Below are positions 22,867 through 34,425 of a stretch of 64,000 bases of DNA, piece by piece (the stretch's first letter is position 1; the number at the start of each line of letters is the position of its first letter). The DNA is from Myotis daubentonii (Eukaryota; Chordata; Mammalia; Chiroptera; Vespertilionidae). Where the stretch lies: assembly GCF_963259705.1 (NCBI RefSeq), contig NC_081846.1:92640641-92704640 (forward strand), read 5' to 3'. Made by a program: the position numbers and the translations under genes. The notes under the pieces were generated by a model. That model was not told the DNA's origin, did not search any database, and was given only the letters and a program-made list of their open reading frames with translations.

Positions 22867-24779
22867 TGGTGAAGATACTGCTTCAGCATATGTCTGAGAT
22901 TTTGCTGCCTGTGTATTCCTCTAGTATTTTTATAATTTCCCGTCTTACATTTAAGTCCTTTATCCATTTTGAGTTTATTTTTGTGAATGGTGTAAGTTGG
23001 TGGTCTAGTTTCATTTTTTGCATGTATCTGTCCAATTTTCCCAACACCATTTATTGAAGAGACTGTCTTGCCTCCATTGTATGTTCTTGCCTTCTTTGTC
23101 AAATATTCATTGAACATAGTGGTTTGGGTCAATTTCTGGGTTCTCTATTTTATTCCATTGGTCTATATGTTTGTTTTTGTGTCAGGACCAGGAAGTTTTG
23201 AGAACAGTGGCTTTGTAATACAGCTTGATATCTGGTATTGAGATCCCACCTACTTTGTTCTTTCTCAGGATCGCTGCAGCTATTCGGGGTCTTTTTTTTT
23301 TATTCCAGATGAATTGTTGGATTTTTCATTCTAGGTCTATGAAATATGCCATGGTATTTTAATGAGGAATGCATTAAATCTATAGATTGCTTTGGGTAGC
23401 ATGGACATTTTAATGATGTTGACTCTACCATTCCATGAACACAGTATGCTCTTCCATATGTTTATGTCTTCCTCTATCTCTTTTTTCAGTGTCCTGTAGT
23501 TTTCTGGGTACAGGTCTTTTACCTCTTTAGTTTATTCCTAGGTATCTTAATTCTTTTGGTGCAATATTAAATGAGATTGTTTTTAATCTCTCTTTATCTA
23601 AGTTCACTATTGGTGTACAACAATGCCATAGGTTTCTGGGTGTTAATTTTGTATCCTGCTACATTGCCAAATTCATTTATTAAGCCTAATAATTTTTTGA
23701 TGGGTTCTCTAGGGTTTTATATGTACAGTATCATGTCACCTGTGAATAATTACAGTCAGTTTTATGTCTTCTTTTCCAATTTGGATGCCTTTTATTTCTT
23801 CTTCTTGTCTAATTGCTATGGCTAGCACTTCCAGTACTATGTTGAACAGGAGTGGTGAAAGTGGGCATCCCTGTCTTGTCACTGATACAGTTCCTAGGGC
23901 AATGGAAACTAAAGAGAAAATAAACAAACAGTACTACATCAAAATAAAAAGCTTCTGCACAGCAAAAGATGCCATCAACAAAACAACAAGAAAACCCACT
24001 GCATGGGAGAACATATTTGCCGATGTTATCTCTGATAAGAGTTTAATCTCCAAAATTTACCAGGAACTCATACAACTCAACAAAAGGAAGATAACCCAAA
24101 CAAAAAATGGGCAACGGACCTAAATAGATACTTTTCGAAAGAGGACATAAGGAAGGCCAAGAGACATATGAAAACATGCTCAAATCACTAATCATCCGAG
24201 AGAAGCAAATCAAAACGACAATGCGGTAACATCTCACACATGTCAGAATGGCTATCATCAACAAATCAACAAATGACAAGTGCCGGCGAGGATGTGGAGA
24301 AAAAGGAACCCTTGTGCACTGCTAGTGGGAATGCAGACTGGTGCAGCCACTGTGGAGAACAGTATGGAGTTTCCTCAAAAAACTAAGAATGCTACACCGC
24401 GGTAAAAAAGAAGGAATTCTTACCATTTGCAACCGCATGGATGGAACTAGAGAGCATTATGCTAAGCGAAATAAGCCAGAGAAGGATAAATATCACATGA
24501 TCTCACTCATTTGTGGAATATAATGAATATAACTGATGCACAAAAACAAGTCCAGAGACAGAGAAGCATCGATCAGACCATCCAACCTCAGAGGGAAAGT
24601 AGGGGAGGGTGGGGGTAAGGGGGAGATATCAACCAAAGAACTTGTATGCATGCATATAAGCCTAACCAATAGACACAGACACCGGGGGGGGGGGGTAGAG
24701 GGGTGGAGGGGCAATGGGAAAATAAGGACATATATGTAATACCTTAATCAATAAAGAAAAAGCAGTTGTAAAAAAAACA
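22867..24779. mobile_element. L1 insertion with 5' inversion (twin priming)
   Basis: 22867-23895 is ORF2 on the minus strand; at about 23896 the sequence switches to ORF2 on the plus strand and runs to a 3' UTR with a G-tract and an A-rich tail. The two arms meet at nearly adjacent L1 positions. The whole is bounded by the perfect 12-bp duplication AACAACTGGCCT (22855-22866 and 24780-24791). Fairly long frames survive in both arms (minus 22851-23132, plus 23764-24123, which crosses the junction), so it is younger than the other L1s here. Confidence 0.95.
24685..24694. repeat. Poly(G) tract in the L1 3' UTR
   Basis: A run of about 11 G, part of the G-rich 3' UTR typical of L1. Confidence 0.8.
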
Positions 24780-24791
24780 AACAACTGGCCT

Positions 24792-25338
24792 CTTTAAATT
24801 CTAAATTGCATCAATCGTGTCAAAAATGTTAGTTGCAGCCCTGAATCCTTCTGTTTTTCACTTAGTATGCACAATAGGACTTGGAATATGGGAGGCCCCT
24901 GCCAGCTTCTCTCATTCTTTCAGCTGCAGTGTTCACTACAGCGGAGAACCCAGAGCTACCAGTATGCCTACTAACGTGTCCATGCATCAAACAAAGAGGT
25001 TCCTAAGTAGACACCTAGGGGTTTTAGTGAAAGAAAAAATTGCCTTTGTATTGGTAAGGGGATGAGCTACCACAGTCAAAGGGAGGGAATTATGGGTAAG
25101 AGGATGTGCCTCACTAAATATAAAGTCCATTAAGGCACATTGCAGTTAAAGATCACTCCTTAAAAAGCCCCGTTGAAAATGAACCTCTGAAGGGTTGAGC
25201 CAAGCAGCCTACTCTGTCCCTGGAAGGACATAAAGGGCCTCTGCTGGGTAAAAAGGAAAAGGAAAGAGCAGTCAGCTGGACCTGGCTTCTCCTCTCTCCG
25301 TTTCTTTAGGGCTCCTTGCCCCCACTCTGCATACTTCA
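24792..25338. other. Non-repetitive stretch, no gene seen
   Basis: No gene or element recognised. Confidence 0.4.
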
Positions 25339-25346
25339 GTCTAGTA

Positions 25347-25498
25347 CAGTGGTCGGCAAACTGCGGCCCCTTGAGTGTGGCTCTTCCACAAAATACCACA
25401 TGCGGGCACACAGGTGCAGTGCAATTGAAACTTTGTGGCCACACTCAAGGGGCCAAAGAGCCGCATGTGGCTCACAAGCCGCAGTTTGCCGACCACTT
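25347..25498. mobile_element. Non-autonomous hAT MITE (152 bp)
   Basis: Ends CAGTGGTCGGCAAACTGCGG and its near-perfect inverse, with flanking 8-bp duplication GTCTAGTA (25339-25346) and GTCTGGTA (25499-25506). A second inverted pair just inside ('CCCCTTGAGTGTGGC' and complement) lets most of the element fold on itself. Same family as 60050-60259. Confidence 0.95.
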
Positions 25499-25506
25499 GT
25501 CTGGTA

Positions 25507-27069
25507 TAACTAATCTCAACACTCAGCTTAACTCTCTCATGTGTGGTTCACTTCCGTTCACTTCACCTGAAATAGAGTTTAAACTCCAAACCATCCTGCT
25601 TACGTGTTGTTGGATTGTCTTCCTGTAGAGTTATTGGCCCAGACTTGGGTATTCCAAGGAATATTCGTGGGGAGAGGGAGAATAGTGTTTATTGAACACC
25701 TATTGTGTGAATGATATTAAGTTAAGTCTTTTATAAGAAGTCATATTTAATTCAAACAAGAAATTATCTCTCTCTTCCAGAGGAAGTAAATCTATTGATT
25801 TTAGACCATATATATTTCTATCAACTCCCCGATGCATCACTAGTCGTTTTGTCCATTAACTAGTAGTTTTGTTTGTTTGTTTGTTTGTTTTCTGTAGGAC
25901 TCTCCTCATCATCACACCTGTTATTCATTACCATGCAACATCTGTCAACGTTGACACCACTTCAGGGTGCCTATTTGATGCATAGCATCACCATTCTCTA
26001 CTTTCTTTGCAATACCCATCAATTACATTTTCAATCAACAAAAATATATTGAATGACTGCTGGGTCTTATTACATTAGATGCTGAGAATATTAAGAATAA
26101 TTAGATTTAGCCCTTGCCACCCAGGAGGCAACAGAGACATGTAATTAAGTAAAAAAAATGATATAGTAGAGTAAGTACAATGAAAAGCAAAGGCAGATGT
26201 AGGGTTTGTGGAGCCAGAAGCTTAGCAATTTGGAATGTACTCTCTAAGAAAAATAATACAAAACTTTAAATAAAAGATAGCTTTGAATTTAAATGATAAA
26301 ATATCCAAATACAATACAAATTATTTTAAAAGAATGAATAGCTTATACATAATAAAATTAAAAAATAACCTATGCTATTATTAATTAGCATACACCTGTT
26401 TAATATCTTTTCTCTACATTTTTACTGCAAATTATTTAATTTCCTTTTTGTATGACATCAGTTTCATAGAGTATTATCTAGATAGATAGATAATCTAATA
26501 TTTCTTCTAGCAACTTGATCCAGGTTATTTATTCTTATTTTTTATAGAAAAGTTTATTTTACCTGCACAAGTTTTTACTGGTAATACCATATAAATGTTA
26601 TGTTTCCCTTAAGTTTAGAAGAAAATATTGCAAGAGTATTTGGTGTATGAACTATGACATTCAGAAGAATTTCCCTAAACTAGCTTCCAGTCCCTCACTT
26701 ATCAAAACTTGCTTCCACTTAGCTACATACACACTCCTTTCTTGCCACTAAGTATTCATCCATTTTGTGACACACCTTGGTCCCTGTGCCTCTTAGTCAT
26801 GATGCCAATTCATCTGGCATGGAGAGTAGTTCAAAGACTCTGAGAAGTTGTTTCTATGCTATAGACTAAAGTGACAGTTGAATAATTATAAATAAGCCCA
26901 ACAGAATGCGTTTCTGACCCAACTTTACTTTAGGTGGATCCTTAAAATGCCCGCACCACCCCAACAGTGTCAACGAGTGTGGAGAAATGACAGAAGTTAG
27001 AATACAAAGAGGCATCGGACTAAGGTTAAAATACCTGATTTATGTTCATTTTTAAAGCAGACATTGTCT
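25507..27069. other. Non-repetitive AT-rich stretch, no gene seen
   Basis: Holds only short simple repeats, such as (TTTG)n at about 25868 and GATA units at about 26478. Confidence 0.45.
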
Positions 27070-27312
27070 GCCCTAGCCAGTTTGACTCAGTGGATAGAGC
27101 GTCGGCCTGCGGACCAAAGGGTCCCGGATTAGATTCTGGTCAAGGGCACGTACCTCAATTGCAGGCTCTGCCTGGGCCCGGGCTTCTCCCTGGCCCCCAC
27201 TCTGCCTGACCAGGGCTCTGCAGGAGGCAACCATTCGATGTGTTTCTCTCACATTGATGTTTCTCTCTGTCTTCCCCTCTCTCTTTCTCTCTCTTTAAAT
27301 CAATGGAAAAAT
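27070..27312 (+). mobile_element. Ves SINE with enlarged centre
   Basis: Young-type head ('GTGGATAGAGCGTCGGCCTG') but with an added GC-rich stretch, about 27160-27215, between the centre and GCAGGAGGCAACC. The tail runs into AATCAATGG. Confidence 0.9.
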
Positions 27313-28330
27313 ATCCTAGGGTGAGGATATATATATATATACATACTTACATATATAGTCTGGAGTGCTGGCTTCTGGGCTGGCTCCTGGCCTGGTGGAG
27401 TTACTATATGTCTCCTCTGAGCAGTGTATTCCAAGGGCACCAGGAAACATGTATTAGGATGTATGAGCCTCCCTCCACGGACACATCCAGCAATGGCACT
27501 GGGTACCATGTGACTGCAGAAGGTGGATGCTCCTCCCATCAGTCTGTGGTGGGGATAAAGCTGAGAAACTGCTCCAGGGCCTCTGCTGGTTACCACAGCC
27601 CTCTCCTCTTCTTCCCAATCAGTTGTTCTGCAAGGTGTGATTTCTTGTTTAATTTCTTGGGAAGTTATCAAAGCACACATTCCAGCTTGAGTCTCAAACA
27701 GAAAGGAAAACATGTGATCCAGTTTCCTCCTGCTGGGCTGCCATGTTTCTTTCTCATTATAATAGCATTACTAATATTGTTCTTTGAGTTGTGGCTATGG
27801 TACAGCTTTCCTCTGAGGATTACCTCCATTTTTCTAGGTTCTGGGGTGTTTTTTGTTTGTTTGTTTTTAAGTTGGACTTTTAATTCCTGTATTGGGAGAA
27901 ATTTCTCTAAGGATCAGTTTCTGGAGCTGGTTTGAAGATTGGACTTTTTTTTTTCCAGATTCTATTCTGTCTCAATACTAATAGGAAGACAAATAATTTT
28001 TGTGTCCCAGTTTTACTTTCCACCTGCTTCCAACACCTAGCTTGATTGTATAAAAATAAATATTTTTCATTAAAAATTTAATTAAAATTTAGTACAATAA
28101 ATAAAATAGAACTTTAGGAAAATGAAACACAACAAAAGAGGATTATTATGAAATCAATAAAAGCAATAATAAAAAGTTATAAACTTAACAATAAACTCAC
28201 AGACCACCTATTCTTTCTCCCTGCCCAAGGCTCTCTATGAGCATCATTCTCTGATTAAACAGGTGATGTAATGAGACATGTTAGAATAATGTCAATTTTT
28301 CAGTATATACAGTCACTAAATTAAAGGAAG
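27313..28330. other. Unassigned sequence
   Basis: It contains the longest open frame of the window (27303-27935, plus), which begins in SINE tail sequence and looks accidental. No element recognised. Confidence 0.4.
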
Positions 28331-28345
28331 GATTTCTCATTCTTT

Positions 28346-28563
28346 TTAAAAAATATATTTTATTGATCTTTTACAGAGAGGAAGGGAGAGGGATAGAGAG
28401 CTAGAAACATTGATGAAAGAGAAACATCGATCAGGTGCCTCCTGCACACCCCCTACTGGGAATGTGCCTGCAACCAAGGTACATGCCCTTGACCGAAATC
28501 AAACCTGGGACTCTTCAGTCTGCAGGCCGACGCTCCATCCACAGAACCAAACCAGTTAGGGCA
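28346..28563 (-). mobile_element. Ves SINE
   Basis: Reverse copy with perfect 15-bp target duplication GATTTCTCATTCTTT (28331-28345 and 28564-28578). Confidence 0.97.
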
Positions 28564-28578
28564 GATTTCTCATTCTTT

Positions 28579-29678
28579 GTTCTACCATCAGTTGAGGGAG
28601 GAAGTCACTACATCTGTTCAGATCAAGAAGATAGGGCTATGTCTAACTAAAAGAATAATAAAAATGCTCTGGGTTAAGCAGTGCCCGGATGTTGTAACTG
28701 ACCAGGGTTGGCTGCCTGCCAGAACAAAATCCAAATTTGCACAACAGGTGGTGGGAAAAGGAAAGAGGTTTGTTCAAGTGCTATCAACTCACAAAGATGG
28801 ATGACTCTGGTCCCAAAGTCCAACTGAATAGCTCAGTGCAGACACAAGTTTTTTTTAGGGGGGAGAAAGAATACAGGACAAAGAGATCAGGGGTAGAGGT
28901 TGAGAGTTTTCTGTTGACAGGACTATGTCAAAGCCAACACAGTCTGTGCAGATAACTGGTTAAAGGTCAGCAACTCTCCAGGAGTGGGAATGTTGAAAAT
29001 TCATAGTCTGCCTTCCCTGAAGCCAGCTCTAGAATCAGTTCCTAGAACAGGTTTACATTGCCAGTGGCAGCATCCACAGAAATAATGTTAAAAGAATGAT
29101 GGGGTGAGTTACAATTCCCCACTGTAACAGTTCTCCACTGTCAATTTCCCCCTTCATATCTATGCAGCTTTTGAATTTTTTCGGGGGGCAGGAGGGGGAT
29201 GAAAAACGTGTGCCTGTTGCAAAGCAAAATCTTAGAGACAGATTCAGTTTTTCCACCGCAGGAAAACCAACTCATAAGAAGCTTCAAAAACCATAAAGAC
29301 AAGCAGTATAAATAAAAGAATGGGTAAACCTAAATTAGATCAGAGGAATAGTGGCATGAGAGATCCCCTTGGTTTCTCCCCCAGCAATTTCAGCAAGTTT
29401 AACAACTATAACTCAGTAAAGGATTCAATGCTCAGCATGCAGGCCCTCTGCAATTGATCCCAGCTGAGGAATGTGGGGGAAGCCCTGTGAATGTTAGCCA
29501 CTACCAAGAGGACAAAATGAACCCTAACCCCAAGCATTATGGCTATACTGATGGCAGCTGCGGGGTTTAGCTTTGGGATTTCACAATGCTAAAAGGCTTG
29601 TGATTCAATGCCACCTACTGGAAAATACTAGAAAGTTCTCTGTGTGGTAATCAGTTAGAGGACCACCAATTCATAGAT
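28579..29678. other. Unassigned sequence upstream of an L1
   Basis: No gene. Part of it could be the 5' UTR of the L1 that starts at about 29917, but I cannot show that. Confidence 0.3.
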
Positions 29679-29686
29679 GTCTAGTC

Positions 29687-29908
29687 CAGCGGTTCTCAAC
29701 CTGTGGATCGCAACCCCTTTGGGGGTCAAACGACCCTTTCACAGGGGTCGCCTAAGACCATCGGAAAACACATATATAATCACATATTGTTTTGTGATTA
29801 ATCACTATGCTTTAATTATGTTCAGTTTGTAACAATGAAATTGGGGGTCACCACAACATGAGGAACTGTATTAAAGGGTCACGGCATTAGGAAGGTTGAG
29901 AACTACTG
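29687..29908 (+). mobile_element. SPIN-like non-autonomous hAT transposon
   Basis: Ends CAGCGGTTCTCAACCTGTGG and GGTTGAGAACTACTG. The subterminal blocks 'CGACCCTTTCACAGGGGTCG' and 'CCTAAGACCATCGGAAAACA' are those I recall for SPIN (SPace INvader), a hAT family spread among tetrapods by horizontal transfer and known from vespertilionid bats. An 8-bp duplication GTCTAGTC (29679-29686) and GTCTATTC (29909-29916) flanks it. It is 222 bp long with no transposase. Confidence 0.85.
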
Positions 29909-31058
29909 GTCTATTCAGAGAAGGAACAGTCAAATACCATGTATAACCAAGGTAACAAGTCAGCTCATAAAGAAAATGAAAAATCTCCAGAAAGCAAATA
30001 GGTACACATGGAAATATATGTCATAAATGACAGAGAATTCAAGATTGCAGTTCTGAAAATATTCAATGAAATACAAGAAAATACAGACAATCAATTTAAT
30101 GCACTCAGAAAACAAATTAATGAGCTGTACCATAGAAATTGAAACGTTAAAAAAAATAATGAGTATGAAGAATTCAATAAAAAAGATTAGGAATGAACTA
30201 GTGAGCATAGGAACCAGAGCCTAACAGATGGAGGAAAGAATTAATGATATTGAAGATAGGACTCTCTTACTGACACAGAGGGAATGAGAGAGAGACCTAA
30301 GCACTAAAACAATGAAAGAGCTCTGAGAGAACTATCTGACTCCATCCATCAGAAAAAGCAATATAAGAACAATAAATAGGCATATCAGAAGAAGAGAAGG
30401 AAAAGGAAACAGAGAGCCTATTCACACAAACAGTGGAAGAGAACTTCCCAAACCTATGGAAAGAACTAGATCCTTGAATGCAAGAAGCAAACAGAACACC
30501 TAGTTACCTCAATCCAAAGAAGTGCTCTCCAAGGCATATCTTATTACAACTGTCAAAAATCAATTACAAAGAAAGAATTCTCTGAGCTGTCAGAGAAAAG
30601 AAGAAAGTGATTTATAAAGGAAAGCCCATCAGGTTATCATGAGATTTCTCAGCAGAAATGCTACAAGCCAGAAGAGAGTGGAACCAAATATTCAAACTAC
30701 TGAAAGTGAGAAATTACCAGCCAAGAATAATATACCCAGAAAATTATCACTTAAATACAATGAGAAATAAAGACTTTTTCAGACATAGAGAAGCTGGGGG
30801 AATTTATCAACATAGGACATCCTCTCCAGGAAATATTCAAGGAGGTTATTCTACCTGAAACAGAGAACAGAAGGTCATGATACTATGACTAAGTTCACAC
30901 AAAAAAATTACAGCATAAGCAGGTGTAATTTGTGACAACAAAACCATAAAAGGGAGGAGTAAAAGTATGAATTTGCTAAGAAGAATGAAGATCAGATGAT
31001 TCATTAAAAAAAACAACTACTGTATATATGAAACATTTTTCCCAATAAACCTAATGGT

Positions 31059-31059
<1 letters not shown>

Positions 31060-31091
<32 letters not shown>
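31060..31091. repeat. (AC)n microsatellite
   Basis: Perfect AC array in the L1 inter-ORF region. Confidence 0.95.
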
Positions 31092-32008
31092 AAAATTGGT
31101 ACACATAGCTGACATAAGAGGGAACAGAGGACAGATGTGTGAAATACCACCAAACAAAAACAACAGATGCAAACACAAAGGAAAAGAACTAATGGTGGCA
31201 CAGAGCTACCAGAAAACAAAAGAAAATGGCTATAGAAAATTCTCATTCATCAGTAATATCCCTAACTGTAAATAGACTGAATTCACCAATATAGAGGCAT
31301 GAGGTAGCAGACTGGATCAAAAATAAAACCCATCCATATGCTGCCTTCAGGAGACACATTGAAATTGCAAAGACAAAGGTAAATTCAAAGAGAAAGGGTA
31401 GAAAATGATTCTCCAACCAAACCATATCCACAGAAAAGCAGGTGTAGCCATTTTTATATCTGATATCATACACTTCAAAATTAAAAAGATACCAAGAGAC
31501 AAAGATAGACATTTTATAATGATAAAGGGAACACTATACCAATAAAACATAACACTTCTTAATATATACGCACCCAACCAAGGAGCACCAAAAAATGTAA
31601 AACAACTACTCACAGAAATAAAGGGAGAAGCAGACCAAATCACAATAATAGCTGGGGACCTTATCACACCATTGATAACACTACACAGATCAACCAAACA
31701 GAAAATCAATAAAGAAACAGTGGCCTTAAATGACTCAGTAAACCAAATGAACATAATTAACATTTATAGAACCTTTCATCCCCAAAACATGAAATTATAC
31801 ATTCTCCTCCAGTGTACATTCTCAAGGATAGACCATATGTCAGGTGATGAAATTAGCCTCAATGAATTTAAGGAGATTAAAATTATACCAAGCATATTCT
31901 CTGACCACAATGCCCTGAAATTAGAAATCAAGTGCAAAAAGGAAGTAAAGTAACCCAAAATATGTGGATGGTAAATAATATACTAAATGTGGAGGTTACA
32001 CAATATAG

Positions 32009-32184
32009 TTAAAATGACCATATTACCCAAAGCAATATACAGATTTAATAAAATTCACATCAAAATCACATGTCACTTTTTAAAGAAATCGAACAAAAAA
32101 ATCATCAGATGTGAATGGAACCACAAAAGACCACGAATACGCAAAACAATCCTGAAAAAAAAAAAGAATGAAGCTGGAGGTAAA
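32009..32184 (+). repeat. Displaced copy of an L1 ORF2 3' segment
   Basis: The sequence from 'GTTAAAATGACCATATTACC' to 'GAATGAAGCTGGAGG' belongs to the ORF2 C-terminal part. It occurs again in its proper place at about 34138-34537 (there split by a Ves SINE). Here it interrupts the endonuclease-to-RT part. The short word TGGAGGT is found at both edges. Confidence 0.8.
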
Positions 32185-32674
32185 CAACATAAAAATTGAG
32201 TGAGCCAAAGAAGAAATAAAAGATGAGCTCAAAATATATAGAGAGACAAATGATCACGACAACACGACATACCAAAACTTCTGGGTTGCAGCAAAAGCTA
32301 TAACAAGAGGGAAGTTAATATCATTACAGGCTTAGCTCAAAAAAACCAGAGAAATCCCAAGTAAACAACCTAACATTACATCTTAAAGAACTAGAAATAG
32401 AAGAAGAAAAGCAACCCAAGTCAGCTTACAAAATAATAAGAAATTTGAGCAGAATTGAATCAAATAGAGAATAAAAAGACTATACAAAATATTAATACAA
32501 CAAAGAGCTGGTCCTTTGAAAAGATTAGTAAAATTAAACCCCTGGCTAGACTTGCTAAGGAAAGAAAAGATTCATATAAACAAAATCAGAAATGAGAGAG
32601 AAGACACCACAGACATCACAGATATACAAAGGATCACACCAGAATATTATGAAAGACTAATGCTACCATATTCA

Positions 32675-32714
32675 GACGAGATCGGGCATGTTCAGGGTGG
32701 TATGGCCGTAGATC
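32675..32714 (-). pseudogene. 5S rRNA-derived tailless retropseudogene
   Basis: On the minus strand the 40 bp match the first roughly 39 nucleotides of vertebrate 5S rRNA (TCTACGGCCATACCACCCTG... to CTCGTC) with one small change near nucleotide 26 and an extra base near the start. It is flanked by a perfect 15-bp duplication ATGCTACCATATTCA (32660-32674 and 32715-32729) and has no A-tail. That is the structure of a 3'-truncated RNA inserted by L1 machinery. Far too short to be a functional 5S gene; the C-box promoter is absent. Confidence 0.9.
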
Positions 32715-33395
32715 ATGCTACCATATTCAATAATCTAGAAGAAATGGAAAAGTTACTAAAAATACATAACCTTCATGAATCATGAAGAATTGGATAATCT
32801 AAATAGACTAATCAGTAGAGAGGAACATGAAACCGCCTTCAAAAAACTCCCCAAAAATAAAAGTACAGGACCAGAAGACTTAACCAGTGAATTCTACCAA
32901 ACATTAAGAGGATTTGAAACCTAGCCTTCTCACTCTTCCAAAAAAAACTTGAAGGAAAGGCAATACTTCCTAACATATTTTATGAGACCAACATATAACC
33001 CTGATACCAAAACCTGGCAAGAAAACTACAGACCAATATCTTTGATGAATATAGATACAAAAATTCTAAACAAAAATACTAAGAAAATCAAATGCAACCA
33101 TACATTAAACAAAAAAAAATACATCATTATCAGCTGGGGGTCATTCCAGGGGCACAAGGATGGTTCAACATATGCACACAGATTAATGTAATACACCATA
33201 TTCACAAAAGAAAAGATAAAAATCATGTAATCTCAGCAATAGATGCAGACGAGTATTTTATAAGATACAACATTCATTTATGATTAAAACAGTCAATAAA
33301 ATAGGTGTGGAAGGAAAGAATCTCAACATAATAAAAGACATATATGAAAAACCCTCAGCCAATATCAGACTCAGTGGTGGAAAACTGAAAGATTG

Positions 33396-33625
33396 TCCTG
33401 GCCAGTGTGGTTCAGCTGGTTGGGCATTGTCCTGGGCACCAAAAGGTTGCTGGTTTGATTCCTGGTTAGGTTGCTAGTTTGATTCCTGGTTAGGGCACAT
33501 GCCCAGGTTACGGGCTCAATCCCTAGTGCGGATGCAGCCAACCAATGTTCCACTCTCACTCTGATGTTTCTTTCTCTCCCTCTCCCTTCCACTTTCCCTC
33601 TAAAATTCAATAAAAATGTTATTTA
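33396..33625 (+). mobile_element. Ves SINE, older, with duplicated B-box region
   Basis: The B-box region occurs twice: GGTTTGATTCCTGGTTAGG at about 33450 and AGTTTGATTCCTGGTTAGG about 23 bp on. It lies inside L1 ORF2, in the RT region. Confidence 0.9.
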
Positions 33626-34211
33626 AAAACTGTTATTTAAAAAAGCTAAATATACGTTTGTTTAGCTTTTCCTCTAAAATCAGGAATAAGACAAGGATGC
33701 CCACTCTCACCACTCTTATTCCATATAGTTCTTGAAGTCCTAACCAGGCAAGAGAAAGAAATAATAGTCATCCAAATTGGAAAGGAGGAAGTAAAATTAC
33801 CACTTTTTGCAGATGACATGATTCTGTAAATAGAAAACTCTAAAAATCACACACACAGACAAACACAAACTATTAAAAAATAAACAATTACAAAATCAAT
33901 GTACAAAAATCAACTGCTTTCCTATATATTAACAATGAAACTTCACAAAAATAAATGAAAAAACAAAACAAAACACAAACCACAATTCCTTTTGCAATTG
34001 CAACCAAAAGAATAAAATATCTAGGAATAAACTTAACAAATTATGTGAAAGACCTATATATTAAACATTACAAAGCATTATTAAAAGAGATTGAAATGGA
34101 AATATAATCCATGTTCATGGATTGGTAGAATCAACATAGTTAAAATGGCCATATTACCCAAAGCAATATACAGCTTTAATAAAATTCACATAAAATCACA
34201 ATGTCATTTTT

Positions 34212-34425
34212 AAAAAATATTTTATTGATTTTTTTTAAATAAAGGAAGGGGGAGGGATAGAGAGTTAGAAACATCAATGAGAGAGAAACATAGATTAGCT
34301 GCCTCCTGCACCCCCCCTACTGGGGATGTGCCTGCAACCAAGGTACATGCCCTTGACTGGAATCGAACTGGGACCCTTCAGTCCCCAGGCCGACACTCTA
34401 TCCACTGAGCCAAACCAGTTATGGT
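34212..34425 (-). mobile_element. Ves SINE in L1
   Basis: Target duplication TCACAATGTCATTTTT at 34196-34211 and 34426-34441, perfect over 16 bp. The insertion splits the proper copy of the ORF2 segment that is also displaced at 32009. Confidence 0.96.

Noticed and set aside
27303..27935. The longest open frame of the window (210 codons, plus strand)
   Set aside because: It starts in Ves SINE tail and a TA-rich tract, has a residue mix typical of random AT-rich sequence, and has no recognisable domain or coding codon bias.
32675..32714. Possible functional 5S rRNA gene
   Set aside because: Only the first third is present and the internal promoter region is absent.
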